A stretch of 64,000 bases of DNA, from the NCBI GenBank assembly GCA_928212115.1, contig CAKMRJ010005412.1:249223368-249287367 (forward strand). Reading direction: 5' to 3'. The DNA comes from Lactuca virosa (taxonomy: Eukaryota; Streptophyta; Magnoliopsida; Asterales; Asteraceae). A model generated the notes under the pieces. The model was not told the origin of the DNA and did no database searches. It saw nothing but the letters and a program-made list of their open reading frames with translations. Position numbers and translations under genes: made by a program. How positions within the stretch are numbered: position 1 is the stretch's first letter; each line of letters opens with the position of its first letter. Below, piece by piece: positions 45,776 to 58,024 of the stretch.

Positions 45776-46743
45776 TTGTCTCGACAAGGGTACAAAGTGT
45801 AATTCCATGGAATTGCATCGATTTCACTTTTTCCTAAAGTAACTAAGATTTGGGAATTTTATAAAACATTTAGTTACTTTATTCATTATACTTTTAATGA
45901 TGAGAGGGTTCGCCCTATCCTACCCGTTCAGCTAACGACCCTTCACTAGTCAAGAGTGTGGTGGGTAAGAGTGGATACCCATTCAATCGTCATTTTATAG
46001 GCAATTTCCTTAAACACCCCTTATAGACCAGCTTCGTGAATGAGGCCTACTGACGGTAAGACTAGCAGTTTAAGTTATACATATATAATATTAGACTTTT
46101 AATGTTATATATAGTATAGGGTGTATTTTACACTTTTAACATACTAGGTGGTTTACTTTTAATTTAAATTAAATATAAACCATATCATTATGGATTTATT
46201 AACTTTCTTTTAATTATACCTTTAATTAACTTAATAAAACCATAAGGGTGTAATTTGAACTTTTTTTTTAGAATTTAACATTTTAAAATCAAACTTTTAA
46301 TCAAAATTTAAATTCCAAAACTTGAGGGCAAGTTTCGAAACATTTCAAAATATTAGGGTTTGACTATTTAAATTTCAAAACTAAAACATTTAAAGTTGAA
46401 ATTTAAAACTATGAAACCTAAAGGGAGAAAATTGAAACTTTTCCAAATTTTATCAAGAACATTCTAGATCAACAATTCAAATAAGGCAATTAACAATTAA
46501 TTTGGGTATCTAATTTTGACCTAGTCCAATTACTTGCAAGACAATTCACCAAATAACTAAAATAATTATACATTATCATATAAGGCAACAAATATTTGAT
46601 TAATTGGCAATTATCTACTATTTTGGCAAGGATATGCACCCAAAATCAATAAAAATCGGATTTTACTAATTAAAAATGTTTATGGTAAGTATCCCAAGCC
46701 AAAACAGCAAGTAAATCGCGAATTTTAGCTCCCAGACCCTGGG

Positions 46744-46814
46744 ACTCGTCGAGTCCGCAATGGAACTCGTCAAGTAGGACCTACTCGTCGTGTCCATGAA
46801 TGGACTCGGCGAGT
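46744..46814. repeat. ACTCG-n-CGAGT palindrome cluster
   Basis: Perfect palindromes at 46744-46754 (ACTCGTCGAGT) and 46804-46814 (ACTCGGCGAGT), with two decayed copies between them. The cluster sits within about 100-170 bp of the Copia2 5' LTR. Confidence 0.85.
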
Positions 46815-46896
46815 CTGCCAGTCAGAACCCAAAAAATTCAATTTTTCAAGCAAGCAATGAACAATTAAGCATCAATTCATCATACAAACAGCCTAG

Positions 46897-46909
46897 GCTT
46901 TGATACCAC
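46897..46909 (-). other. Copia2 primer-binding site
   Basis: Minus-strand TGGTATCAAAGCC, one base different from the tRNA-iMet complement used by Copia1. Confidence 0.85.
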
Positions 46910-47712
46910 TAATGGGTTATGAGCACTACAACATTCCTATGGTGTACATGCAAACCCTAAAGCTTTAGATCTAGTTTGTCTAATGAACATGCAATAATCA
47001 TCCAAAGCCATAAACCCTAGATCTAGCATGTGATAATCAATATTAACATAAGAATAGGGTTTAGATCATACCTTGATTGTTATGTAGTAATAACAATCTA
47101 TTCCTTCTAGTAATTGGTTTCTAAAAGCTTAGAGTCACAAATGTCACTCCTCTAATGGCTCACAAACACCAAGAGCAAGAGGATGAAGAAGGAGAAGAGA
47201 AGGAGGCACTAAAAACATCTAGAAACCCTAAGGATTTTGTTATCCATGTTTTTGGTGCCCTAGGGGTGCTTAAATAGTGAGGCTATTAGGGTTATCTAAC
47301 AAGGAAACCCTAATTTGATTGCTTAGGCCCTAAGAAACCCATGGACTCCTCCTTTAGAGGCCTTGGACGATTTCTAATGGGTTTCCCCATAGAATTCGTC
47401 CACTCCTCTAATATGGAGTCCATTAGCCCAATATTCAACTGTCACACAATTGACAGTTCTAGTCCCCTAAGTTTAATTAATCTCTTTTAGCCACAAAATT
47501 AATTCTTAATTAATTATTGACTAATATTAATTAAACAATATGATTTCTCCTTTAATATATTATTCTCATAATATATTAATAAATCATAATTAATCCTCTC
47601 TCTCCATAATTCATCCTATCAAGTTGCTTTGGTTAAGGCAACCCAAATGGACCATGCACCATCGGGTCAAGTACATACCAAAATAGTTATGGACATAGAC
47701 ACTAATCCAACA
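46910..47712 (-). repeat. Copia2 5' LTR
   Basis: Close match to 39972-40775. The inner terminal base is changed (TAATGGG in place of TGATGGG). It ends CTAATCCAACA before the ATAGG target duplicate. Confidence 0.92.
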
Positions 47713-47717
47713 ATAGG

Positions 47718-48154
47718 TACCCACAAGTTTTGAGGAAGACAGAGTCTCATAAAATTATTTCTTTTCATTATACTTTTTGGTGTCAAATGTACAATGATTT
47801 GAACACGAATGTAATGTCATATTTTATCAATGTAATGAATGTTGTACTTTGATTGCTATTTTGCATTGTTGTGATATTGTACATGACGTCCTCCGCCCCC
47901 GAATGTTTCCGTCGTTCAGGTTTGGGGGCGGAGGACGTCATGTACAGTATCACAACAATCCACAATAGTAATCAAAGTACAACATTCATTACATTGATAA
48001 AATTTGACATTACATTCATGTTCAAATCATTGTACATTTGACACCAAAAAGTATAATGAAAAGACATAATTATATGAGACTTTTTCTTCCTCAAAACTTG
48101 TGGGTACCTGTTTATCGATTTCCTGAAAATACAAGTAGTTTTGAAAAGAGTGTC
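47718..48154 (+). repeat. Gypsy1 5' LTR end followed by its inverted copy
   Basis: 47718-47900 is the LTR tail (as in 55683-55875). 47924-48154 is its reverse complement, with a 23-bp spacer centred on 47912. The inverted arm continues through sequence that on the left lies before the Copia2 insertion (about 39923-39971). The usual LTR end GGTGTGACA and primer site are missing. Confidence 0.88.
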
Positions 48155-48450
48155 AATCAATCTCGGATATCGATCAACCGAATTCTAGAAGTCACTGCTG
48201 CCTCCCAACAAAACACCGTAAATATTCATCGTCTAGACGGAGATCACGATGAAACCAGACACGACACAGACATGCTCCATGTAGAAATGATTGCTGCTCA
48301 AATCGAAATGAGAGCACTCCAAGAGCGTCAGACTACATTGGAGAGGCGTTTGAGGGAATCCGAACCCCATGTGCAGAGCCCAGTACTAGGAGTCGTACTC
48401 GCCGCAAGTAGTGTTTACACTACCTCTATTTTCTATTCTGATATAAATTA
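48155..48450 (+). pseudogene. Gypsy1 5' coding segment (coiled-coil)
   Basis: The open frame continues from inside the inverted LTR. From about 48155 it encodes a helical, charged region (RISINRILEVTAASQQN...EMRALQERQTTLERRL). It resembles the segment found before the Gag domain in related Gypsy elements. The first part of the frame (48038-48154) is LTR and has no coding meaning. Whether it joins the main gag by splicing is unclear. Confidence 0.5.
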
Positions 48451-48764
48451 GGATCTCGAATGTAAATACTACTTTTAACTATATGTAAAACTCCATCCTA
48501 CGATTAAGTGAATACACTACTTGTAGGTAGTAATGTTGTCTATTTTTTTTGTTGATGTAATATAGACCTATATCTAGGTCAAATTTTCCCAACTTCATGT
48601 ATAAAACAATATATCAATAAAAATTATAAGCATTTTACTTCATTAGGAGTTATTACAATTTTCATAAATATCTTGCTTCATAAATTAAGATATGTCTTAT
48701 CCAATTTCACCCGACCCATGATATTGTACTTATCACCATTTTCTTAAAACATTATAGATAAAGG

Positions 48765-50036
48765 ATGCCTCCAAGAAAGTCCAACAGAAAGAACAACAAT
48801 CCACCAAATCCACCACCACTGCCACCTCCACAATATGATGCTGTTGTCTTTCAAGAAGTAGTAGCTGCCGCCGAGACAGCAACAATAACACAGATCAATG
48901 CCAGTGGCAACAGTGGGGCAGGTAATGGTTCCGATCATTCTAATCATGGAGATAATCATAATCATCCGAAGGAATGTTCATAAAAATATTTCACAAATGC
49001 TAAACCTCGATCCTTTGATGACACGGGAGGTGTTATTGCTTTAACTCGTTGGTTCGAGAAAATCGAATCAATATTCAAAATTTGCGCATGCCCCGAGTCT
49101 AGCAAAGTGAAATTTGCAGCATGCACTTTTACAAATAGAGCTCTCACTTGTTGGAATAGCCAAGTCAAATCCCTGACTCTTCCGATAGCCAACGGTATGG
49201 TTTGGAATGATTTGAAAGAACTAATGCTAGCTGAATACTGCCCGAGGGGGGAAATGAAAAAGCTAGAATAGGAACTCTGGGGTCTGAAGATGAAAGGCTC
49301 CAATATCACTGCTTACACTGCTAGGTTCAGTGACCTGGCTCTACTGTGTTTCGAGATGGTCACCTCGAAAAGCAAGAAGGTGGAAAGATATATATCGGGA
49401 TTAACTCCCCCGACTCAAGGGAATGTTCTAGCTGCCAATCCCCTTACGTTTGATGGTGCCAAACGTTTGGCACATACATTAATAGATCATGGAGTTATTC
49501 AAGATTCCATACTAGTTGTTGCTGAAAAGCCCAAAGAAGGAGGCGGTAAAAAGAAATTTTTGAATAAACGAAAGGGGCAGTCATCACAGGAGCCATCTAA
49601 GAAGCAACAAACTGTGGCGGTACATACTGCTATTCTTCCAACTGCCGTTCCTACACCTGCATCTACCACTATTTCTGCTACTCCAGCAAACCCGATTCGA
49701 TATGCTAGAACTTTACCAAAGTGCGATAAGTGCAACTTCCATCATACGGGAGTTTACAAGGAAATGCACTGCAGAAACTGCAATAAGAGGGGGCATACTG
49801 CCCGCTTCTGTAAAGCACCAGCACAACCCATATCTCAAGTCCCTGCCACGGGAGTTAGCCAAACTTGTTATGAGTGTGGCGAAATCGGGCATTACAAGAG
49901 AAACTGCCCAAAAATGAAGAATGATGGGGGGCACAAGAAGAGTTTTAACAATTGGCCACGAAGAAGCGATGACAGATCCTACCGTGGTTACCGGTACGTT
50001 TCTTCTCAACAATTCTTACGCATGCATTCTTTTTGA
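48765..50036 (+). pseudogene. Gypsy1 gag
   Basis: One phase from MPPRKSNRKNN (48765) to 50036, with stops near 48981 and 49269. After a Pro/Asn-rich start comes the retrotransposon Gag domain: RSFDDTGGVIALTRWFEKIE, CTFTNRALTCWNSQ, YTARFSDLALLC and RYISGL. Two CCHC knuckles follow, CRNCNKRGHTARFC and CYECGEIGHYKRNC. The order is that of Tekay-type chromoviruses. Gypsy2 gag has the same plan, which shows the two are related. Confidence 0.9.
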
Positions 50037-53000
50037 TAGCGGTGCGGTGAAAACTTTCGTAAGCCATGAATTTAAACATCTACTAAAACAAAATCCCCAA
50101 TCCTTAAAAGACATGTTAACGATATATACATAGGGTGTACACTTACTTTAAAGAGTTATTCCTTCCAAATAGACCTTATGCTGGTCTCCATAAAAAGCTT
50201 TGACATCATCATCAACATGGACTGGTTAAGTCCTCATCATGCCGATATTCTATGTTACGAAAAGGTCATTCGCCTCAATTTACCAAATGGTGAATCCCTT
50301 GTTATCTATGGCGACAAACCTAGTGCAAAGCTTCAAATCATTTATTGCGTCAAGGCCAAGAAGTATCTTCGCAAAGATTGTTGTGCCTTCTTAGCTCACG
50401 TAGTTGATAAAACACAAGAAGTGAAAAACATCAAGGATATTCCTGAATTCTATGATTTCCCTGATGTATTCCCTGAAGATCTCCCAGGAGTTCCTCCTGA
50501 ACGCCAAGTCGAATTCCGAATCGACTTGATTCCCGGAGCTACCCCTGTAGCTAAAGCCCCATATCGTCTTGCACTTTCAGAAATCCAAGAACTATCCAAC
50601 CATTTGAACGAACTTCTTAGTAAAGGCTTAATTAGACTAAGCTTCTCACCCTGGGGAGAACCGGTATTGTTCATAAAAAAGAAGGATGGATCATTTCGCA
50701 TGTGCATAGACTACCGGGAATTAAACAAATTTACCATTAAAAATCGATACCCTTTACCACGGATAGATAACATATTTGATCACCTCCAAGGAGCTAGTTT
50801 CTTCTCCAAGATTGACCTGAGATCAGGATACCATCAACTATGAGTCCAGGAGGCCGATATTCCAAAGACTGCTTTCAAAACTTGCTACGGTCACTACGAA
50901 TTCGTAGTGATGCCCTTTGGTCTAACGAATGCACCCGCGGTATTCATGGACTTGATGAATCGAGTATGTCGACCTTACTTAGAAAAGTTCGTTATAGTCT
51001 TCATTGACGATATACTAGTCTATTCTCATAGTAATGAAGAACACAGCCAACACCTTCGACAAGTTTTGGAAACCTTAAGGGAAGAGAAATTGTACGCGAA
51101 GTTCTCAAAATGTGAATTCTGGATTCGAAAGGTGGAGTTCCTATGTCATGTAGTCAGCAAGGATCGGATACATGTTGACCCCTCCAAGATCAAAGCTATC
51201 AAAAATTGGACGACCCCACAAACCCCAACAAAGATTCGTAAGTTTCTAGGTCTCGCTGGCTACTACAGGAGATTCATTCAAAACTTTTCAAAGATTGCTA
51301 AGCCACCCACCACATTGACCCAAAAAATGTGACATTCAGCTGGGAGGAGAAACAAGAAACTGCTTTCCAGAAACTAAAGCAAGCCCTTTGCAGCGCACCG
51401 ATCTTATCCCTCCCAGAAGGGACAGAAGATTTTGTAGTTTACTGCGCTACGTCCAAACAAGGGCTGGGCTGCGTTCTTATGTAACGTGGAAAGGTTATAT
51501 CCTATGCCTCGAGACAGATTCAGAACCATGAAGTCAAATTTACCACACACGACCTCGAACTGGGAGCAGTGGTTTTTTCTCTAAAGATCTGGAGGCATTA
51601 CCTATATGGTACGAAATGCACAGTCTTTACTGATCATTAAAGCCTCCAATACATCTTTGATCATAAAGAACTTAACATGAGATAACAACAATGGGTAAAA
51701 CTACTAAATGATTACGAATGTGAAATTCGTTATCACCCCGGCAAGGCCAATGTGGTAGCAGATGACCTTAGTCGGAAAGAGTACTCGGGCCACCGAGTAA
51801 AGTCTCTGACCATGACTATCTATTCCTATATATCTACACAAATCAAGGAGGCTCAGCTGGAAGCCTTGAAACCCAAAAACATGACAAGAGAATCATTAAG
51901 AGGAATGAAAAAGAACTTGGAAATCAAGGGTGACGGAGTTCGTTATCTCATTAATCGGATCTGGACACAGAAGTTTGATGGTTATAGACATGTTGTCATG
52001 AATGAAGCCCATAAAACTCGATACTCCATTCACCCAGGTTCAGATAAGATGTATCTGGATCTCAAGGAATTGTATTGGTGGCCAAAAATGAAAGCTGAGA
52101 TAGCTACTTTTGTGAGCAAGTGTCTAACTTGTGCCAAAATCTAAGTAGAATATCAAAAGCCCTCAGGTTTACTTCAACAGCCAGAAATACCTGAGTGGAA
52201 GTGGGAGCGGATTACAATGGATTTCATAACCAAGTTACCCAAGACAACGGGTGGTCATGACACCATTTGGGTTATTGTCGATAGATTAACCAAATCCGCA
52301 CACTTCCTGCCAATAAAAGAAACCGATAAAATGGAGAAGTTAACAAGGACATACCTTAAAGAGATAGTATGATTACATGGTGTGTCAATATCTATTATCT
52401 CTGACCGAGATAGTAGATTTACCTCCCGATTTTTGCAATCATTGAAAAAGTACTTGGGAACTAATCTTGACATAAGTACAACGTACCATCCTCAGACCGA
52501 TGGGCAAAGCGAGAGAACCATACAAACGCTTGAAGACATGTTAAGAGTTTGTGTGATAGATTTTGGTAAAGCTTGGGACACCCACTTACCACTAGTTGAA
52601 TTCTCCTACAACAATAGCTATCACACTAGCATCAAAGTTGCACCCTTTGAAGCTCTCTATGGCCGTAAGTACAGATCTCCTCTGTGTTGGGCTGAAGTGG
52701 GCGATACACAACTAGCCAAGAACCAAGTAACCGACAGTACTCTAAATGGTCCCGAGATCATTCGATAAACCACAGAAAAGATTGTACAAATCCGGGAACA
52801 ATTGAAATCTTCTACAGACAGACAGAAGAGTTATGCAGACAAACGACGAAAACCCTTGGAATTCTAGGTTGGTGACCGTGTCTTGTTAAAGGTCTCACCC
52901 TGGAAAGGAATGATACGTTTGGAAAAAGTGGAAAACTAAGTCCAAGGTACATCAGACCATTCGAGATTCTTGCTAGAATTGGTCCGGTTGCTTATAAACT

Positions 53001-53291
53001 CAAGCTACCGCATGAACTCAGTAACATTCATCCCATTTTTCATGTCTCAAATCTCAAAAAATGTTTGTCCGACGAGACTATTGTTATCCCACTCGATGAA
53101 ATTGAATTAAACGAGAGTCTACACTTCGTAGAAGAACCAGTGGAAATCATGGATAGGGAATTCAAAAGAACAAAACAAAGTCGTATACCAATAGTGACGG
53201 TTCGCTGGAATGCCAAGCGGTGACCTGAATTCACATGGGAACGGGAAGATCAGATGAAGCAAAAATATCCACATTTTTTCCCTTATCCATG
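49921..53291 (+). pseudogene. Gypsy1 pol (protease, RT, RNase H, integrase, chromodomain tail)
   Basis: Protease shows ILFDSGA near 50035. RT runs from about 50440 (EFRIDLIPGATPVAKAPYRL) through RMCIDYRELNKFT and YPLPRIDNIFDHL to FIDDILVYS near 51000-51030, with a stop at 50841. RNase H (about 51340-51770) and the integrase zinc region (LYWWPKMKAEIATFVSKCLTC, to 52141) follow. The integrase core has DFITKLP, VIVDRLTKSAHF, SDRDSRFTS and HPQTDGQSERTIQTLEDMLR. The tail VRWNAKR*PEFTWEREDQMK resembles the C-terminal region of Tekay elements. About ten stops and at least two frameshifts make it inactive. Confidence 0.92.
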
Positions 53292-53310
53292 AGTACCAAT
53301 TTAGAAATAA

Positions 53311-53344
53311 TTTCGGGACGAAATTCCCTCTAACGGGGGGATAA
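53311..53344 (+). other. Hairpin plus polypurine tract before Gypsy1 3' LTR
   Basis: ATTTC-GGGAC-GAAAT followed by CGGGGGGATAA. The layout is the same as at 25901-25936 in Gypsy2. Confidence 0.75.
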
Positions 53345-55905
53345 TGTAACAACCCGTTATTTCGAATCAATGTAATAGTATAGATCAATTCGTAGTTCTT
53401 TTTAAAATAATAAAGAGAAATTTTTGTATACTATGTGCATTTACATAATCGACCCTCAAATTTTAAATGCTAAATAAACTTGTTTGGGATGAATATAGTG
53501 GTAGAAATCGTGTCAAGGATTCGAAAAAAATAAAGAACGCCCAAATCCGAGTTATAACGAAGAAGTTATGACCTATCGAAAATCCGCGACAAAACCGGCA
53601 AAACACTGTTTAACGTAAAAAGTGAGTTTTCAATAAAATGCTTTTTAGCCTTAACTATCTAAATGAAAGTTATAGTATACGTTAAACCGAGAGTGTCCAT
53701 AAAAAGAACGTCTAAATCAGACTTCGTATGAAGAAGTAATGATTTTTCGAAACAACAGTACCCAACGCGAAACTTGAACTTTAGATCGAGCAACTTTTGG
53801 CCAAAACAAGCTAAACGAGAATCGGAGATCTTATCAAAAGAAATCCAACGGTAAAAAGACAGACGAAAACGGACGTCGGATGAAGAAGTTATGAATTTTT
53901 AACGGACTTTTCCTGTCCCGGCCTGTTAAAAAATATAACTTTAAAAAATAAATTCAAAATTAGCCAACGGAGTCTAAAAGAAAGTTGTAGAGAATGGTCT
54001 CACCTACGCGTGGATCAAAAGAACGTCAAAACCGGAGTTCGTATGCGAAAGATATGAATTTTTGACGTTTGGAAAAAGGAAGTACCCCCCGCGTACATGA
54101 GTACGCCCAGCGTACTCGGAAGCTAGGCATCGGATTAACCACATCGCCTCTTTCCTCGTATGCGACACGTATCTCGCTCAATCAACACGTCCAAATCTAG
54201 GTAGCCATTATGCCCCGCGTACGAAAAGATTACGCCCAGCGTAATGGGACTAGCCTCGACGCATGCCTCGTAGCCTCACCACGTCCGAAGATCGGATAAG
54301 ACTCAAATTAGTATGCCCCGCGTACAAGACGTATGCCCAGCGTACTAAGGTTTTCAGTAGTACGCGCAACGTACATGAATACTATGCCCAGCGTACCGAG
54401 GGCCATACCCCTCCTATAAATTGGATGCGAGACCTCCGGGTTTTGTTTAGAATTTTCAAATCCTCTCTCCAATTAAACATTCCTTTAAGCCTTTCTAAAC
54501 CCTCCGAAGTCCCGGGAACCTCCTTACCACCTGAAGCAAGCCTCGAAGCCCCGAAGTCCTCAATTTTAAGCTGAAACTATGCCAGCGTGAAGCCGACTTT
54601 TCATCAAAAAAACTCTCATTTTCATCAAGAAAACTCCTTTCTAAGAAACGAAACGCTGCCCGAATCACCACCTATCAAGTGAGTCTATACCCCCTATATT
54701 TTGAATATTTTTATAATGTTTTAGGGGGAATTACAAGTAAAATACAAGGAATTCTTGTATAAATAACAAAATTTATTCAAATAGTTTACGATTGTTATTT
54801 TTACTAAAATAAACATACTATTTTACCAGTTCAGGATTTCATATAAAAACGAACATATAAACTATAATAGTTATAGTTTATGAGTCATGCGTACTTATCA
54901 ATACAGTTGATGGAACTTACATATTTCTTTTCATATTCAGGATAACTTACGAAAACAACCATATAAATTATATTAAATATAATTTATGAGATATTCACAA
55001 AATATCTATTACAAGGATATTTTTTTATTATTCTACACGTAACTATCAATATAGCATTTGTGAGACACGCTTCAAGTACTTATTTAAGTATAAAACAAAA
55101 GTCCTGAAAATTATAACCAGAGTCTCCTTGAGGGAGAGCGTGACACGTGTGTATAGATCTATACGGGACTGACAATCCCGCACCAGAGCTGCTTGCAACA
55201 GCTAGGTCGGCAGACCTGTGGTGACAATTGTCGTACCATATTTCGATGCCTGAAGAACGTCGTGTTTCAGGCGAGGCTTAAGTCATCAAGCACGGTTATG
55301 ATAACTCAAAATTTGGTATTGAATAATGCATTTACTGTAATAATAAGTAAACTACTTCAAATAGTTTTATATAAATGAAACTATAATTAGTGAATCTAGA
55401 TATTTACAATTTCACAAGCTTTTATACAAGTATAAATACAGAATGCTATTCTAGTATAGAGAAAACATACTTTTCATAGTATTATGGGAATATAAATCTA
55501 TATCATACTATTTCAGAACACAAATACATATACAAAAGAAATATACGATTTTCTGGGGAAAACATACTTGCATTTTTCACAGGAACAAATAACAGATTTC
55601 TATTACAAACATGCTTATGAACTCACCAACTTAATTGTTGAAACTCTTTTCAAAACTACTTGTATTTTCAGGAAATCGATAAACATGTACCCACAAGTTT
55701 TGAGGAAGACAGAGTCTCATATAATTATGTCTTTTAATTATACTTTTTGGTGTCAAATGTACAATGATTTGAACACGAATGCAATGTCATATTTTATCAA
55801 TGTAATGAATGTTGTACTTTGATTACTATTGTGCATTGTAGTGATACTGTACATGACGTCTTCCGCCCCCGAATATTTCCGCCGTTCAGGTTTGGAGGTG
55901 TGACA
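53345..55905 (+). repeat. Gypsy1 3' LTR
   Basis: 2561 bp, from TGTAACAACCCG to GGTGTGACA, followed by the GGAAT target duplicate. It repeats the 5' LTR with a few per cent difference by eye. TATA is at 54415-54422 and GTGAGT at 54679. Confidence 0.93.
54415..54422 (+). promoter_or_regulatory. TATA box of Gypsy1 3' LTR
   Basis: TATAAATT, in the same setting as at 38708. As a 3' LTR promoter it could drive transcription outward into Copia3. Confidence 0.6.
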
Positions 55906-55910
55906 GGAAT

Positions 55911-56587
55911 CCACATAAACTTTTGAATATTTGCTTTATCTCATCAAGGAATGTAGCTTAAGAGAAAAATCATATGTCAAGAAGTCAGTGGGAGTCATAT
56001 TGTCTTGAGAGTTTCAAGAATCAATCGACAATAAACCTTTTAGTTATCACTAGAACGTGACCTGAGGTTAATAACCTATCGTGTTTGGTTGACTTATTCT
56101 TATTTTTTTGTACACTTCAAGTTGAGTTGGCATTGCTTATGAGTTCTATGTTTTCATTTAACTGCTAAAGCAAGAGCTCGTTGGTCAGTGAAAGTACATT
56201 GATCAATATGGGTTAGCTGCTAACACCATGGAAGCATTGGTAGGCCCTTGAGCAACCAGAGGACAATAAAATTAGAATTGCGAAGTTCAGTCCATGAAGG
56301 AAAGCTAAATTTTAATTTCGTTTTGTCCTAAACCTTATCTTATGATTGTGGGTTGCAAATGATAAATACAATAGATGGGAAAGTATGCACCTTGAAATCT
56401 ATGTGGTAAAGATTCGCTCTAATTCATGATCACGAGGAATCACTTTCGCAAGTAGATTTTAAAGATCTGATAAAGATCAATATGGATTTGGCTATGTTAA
56501 TTTCATTCTCAAATTCATAATATGATTACGACATCCCTTTTCATATTTCGATTGTGAGGAAGGGCAAGGATTTGTTTGAACTTTCAT

Positions 56588-56625
<38 letters not shown>

Positions 56626-57405
56626 TACATACATACAAGTTTTGAGAGGGTTTAAGAACACATATATGCTATCCAATGAAGGTGTATAAGCTTAAGAAGT
56701 CTAGTTGGAGACTTATCAAAGCATCGCATAACAAAAATCTGTACTTCAGTAAGAAAGTCAAGAGTATTATTTTCTAGAAGTCCAGTTAATATCTGGGTAC
56801 ATGTCAAAGCTAGTGGGAGCATAATTGTTATGCTATTATTTCATGTTGACAATACTGTTTATAGGGCACAATGTTTCCAATTTACAAATTGCACAGTTTG
56901 GGAATTTTTTCGCTACAGTAGACTTTAGGGAGAGGGCTCTCATATTTTTTTTTTCGAATCTAATGGTTTAGATCGTATAGTTTAATAGAACCTAGTCATA
57001 GACATATGTGAATGTCATGTTGAAATGGTTCAACATAGGAAAATCCATATATGAAACTATTATAGCAAGAGATTGAACAAATATCAGATATAATGAATCG
57101 AATCCCATATGCTTCGTATATCGGATTGATTACATATGGTATAATATTCATGTATTCTGATTTTACAAATGCCTTGAGCATTGAGAGGAAAAGGATTAGA
57201 ATTTTGTATGACTAGAGTTGTTAAACAACAGTCAAGAACATTCTGAGGTTTATTCAAGATTGGTTATATGATTATATGATCACTTGTCTTAGACACGTAA
57301 CAGACTGGGTCAGAGTTTGGCAACGGCTTTTGGAAACTACAATTTGTTGATCGATTCAGAAGTTATATCGGCAATTATAGTTATAGACTTATCCAAGTGG
57401 GAGAC
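55911..57405 (+). pseudogene. Copia3 internal region, right part
   Basis: Continues 37290-37629 after removal of Gypsy1. It follows the complement of Copia2 in order: for example GAAAGTACATTGATCAAT near 56187 against GTACTTTCATTGATCAAGG near 43243. An AT run lies near 56590-56620. There is no readable enzyme motif. It ends with the polypurine tract AAGTGGGAGAC at 57395-57405. Confidence 0.7.
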
Positions 57406-57862
57406 TGTTGGATTAGGTGTCTAAGCCCATAACTAAAATTGGTATATACTTGAATTGATAGTAGTACAGTCCTTTTGGGTTGCCCTCAAACCTAGCAATT
57501 GGAAATAATGACTTCTAGAGATAGAGATTAACTTATTATGTGATTAAAAGATTGAAATAAATAGTTTATTAATGTATTATGGAAATAATATATTAATTAG
57601 AAAAGGTATTATTTAACTAATAATTAATCAGAAATTAATTGGATTAATTAAAAGTACAAGGATTGTCTGGTTATTTATTGAAAGTTGAAGAAGGAAGGCT
57701 CTAGAACCTCATGGGATGAAGCAGACGAAAAATCCTCTAGGGCAAGCCTAGAAGATTTCTTCTAAGGCTCCTTGGATAAGGAGATTGGGCTGCTTAGTCA
57801 CCAAGTAAATCAATCTAGGGCTTATCCCTTAAACCCTAGTTTTGGCCTCAAGATTCCTCAAC

Positions 57863-57870
57863 TATATAAG
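57863..57870 (+). promoter_or_regulatory. TATA box of Copia3 LTR
   Basis: TATATAAG about 70 bp upstream of a long CT-rich stretch. It could drive transcription towards the MULE remnant. Confidence 0.6.
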
Positions 57871-57931
57871 GCCATCCTTAGCCCCATATTTCGTCCACTC
57901 CTTTTCTTCCCAAGGCTTGGATGAAATCTTG

Positions 57932-57951
57932 CCTCCTCCTCCTCCTCCTCC

Positions 57952-58024
<73 letters not shown>

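Larger units (their letters stand above)
45291..46896 (-). other. Copia2 untranslated leader
   Basis: 45340-46060 follows the Copia1 leader (6300-7020) block by block, including both hairpins. The part next to the primer site (46690-46830) is different and carries ACTCGTCGAGT words. Confidence 0.75.
39972..47712 (-). mobile_element. Copia2: non-autonomous Copia element
   Basis: The minus-strand element has a 3' LTR at 39972-40775 and a 5' LTR at 46910-47712. TSD ATAGG is perfect (39967-39971, 47713-47717). The primer site is GTGGTATCAAAGC (one change from the usual), and a polypurine tract AAGTGGGAGAC is present. LTRs are nearly identical by eye. The interior keeps the leader and pieces of gag, including a zinc knuckle, but the enzymatic part is decayed beyond recognition. 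A trace of the RNase H end (AKSMG-like) lies near 41680. Confidence 0.92.
37630..55905 (+). mobile_element. Gypsy1: Tekay-like Ty3/Gypsy element, decayed
   Basis: TSD GGAAT (37625-37629, 55906-55910) is perfect. The 5' LTR is 37630-39971 plus 47718 onward (split by Copia2). The 3' LTR is 53345-55905. The interior encodes gag with two zinc knuckles, protease, RT, RNase H, integrase and a chromodomain-like tail, with many stops. The normal LTR end and primer site after the 5' LTR are replaced by an inverted copy of the LTR end. Without Copia2 the element is about 10.5 kb. Confidence 0.93.

Noticed and set aside
47853..48041. Two similar 60-residue frames on opposite strands at 47783-48041
   Set aside because: They are the two arms of the inverted LTR duplication read in both directions, not genes.
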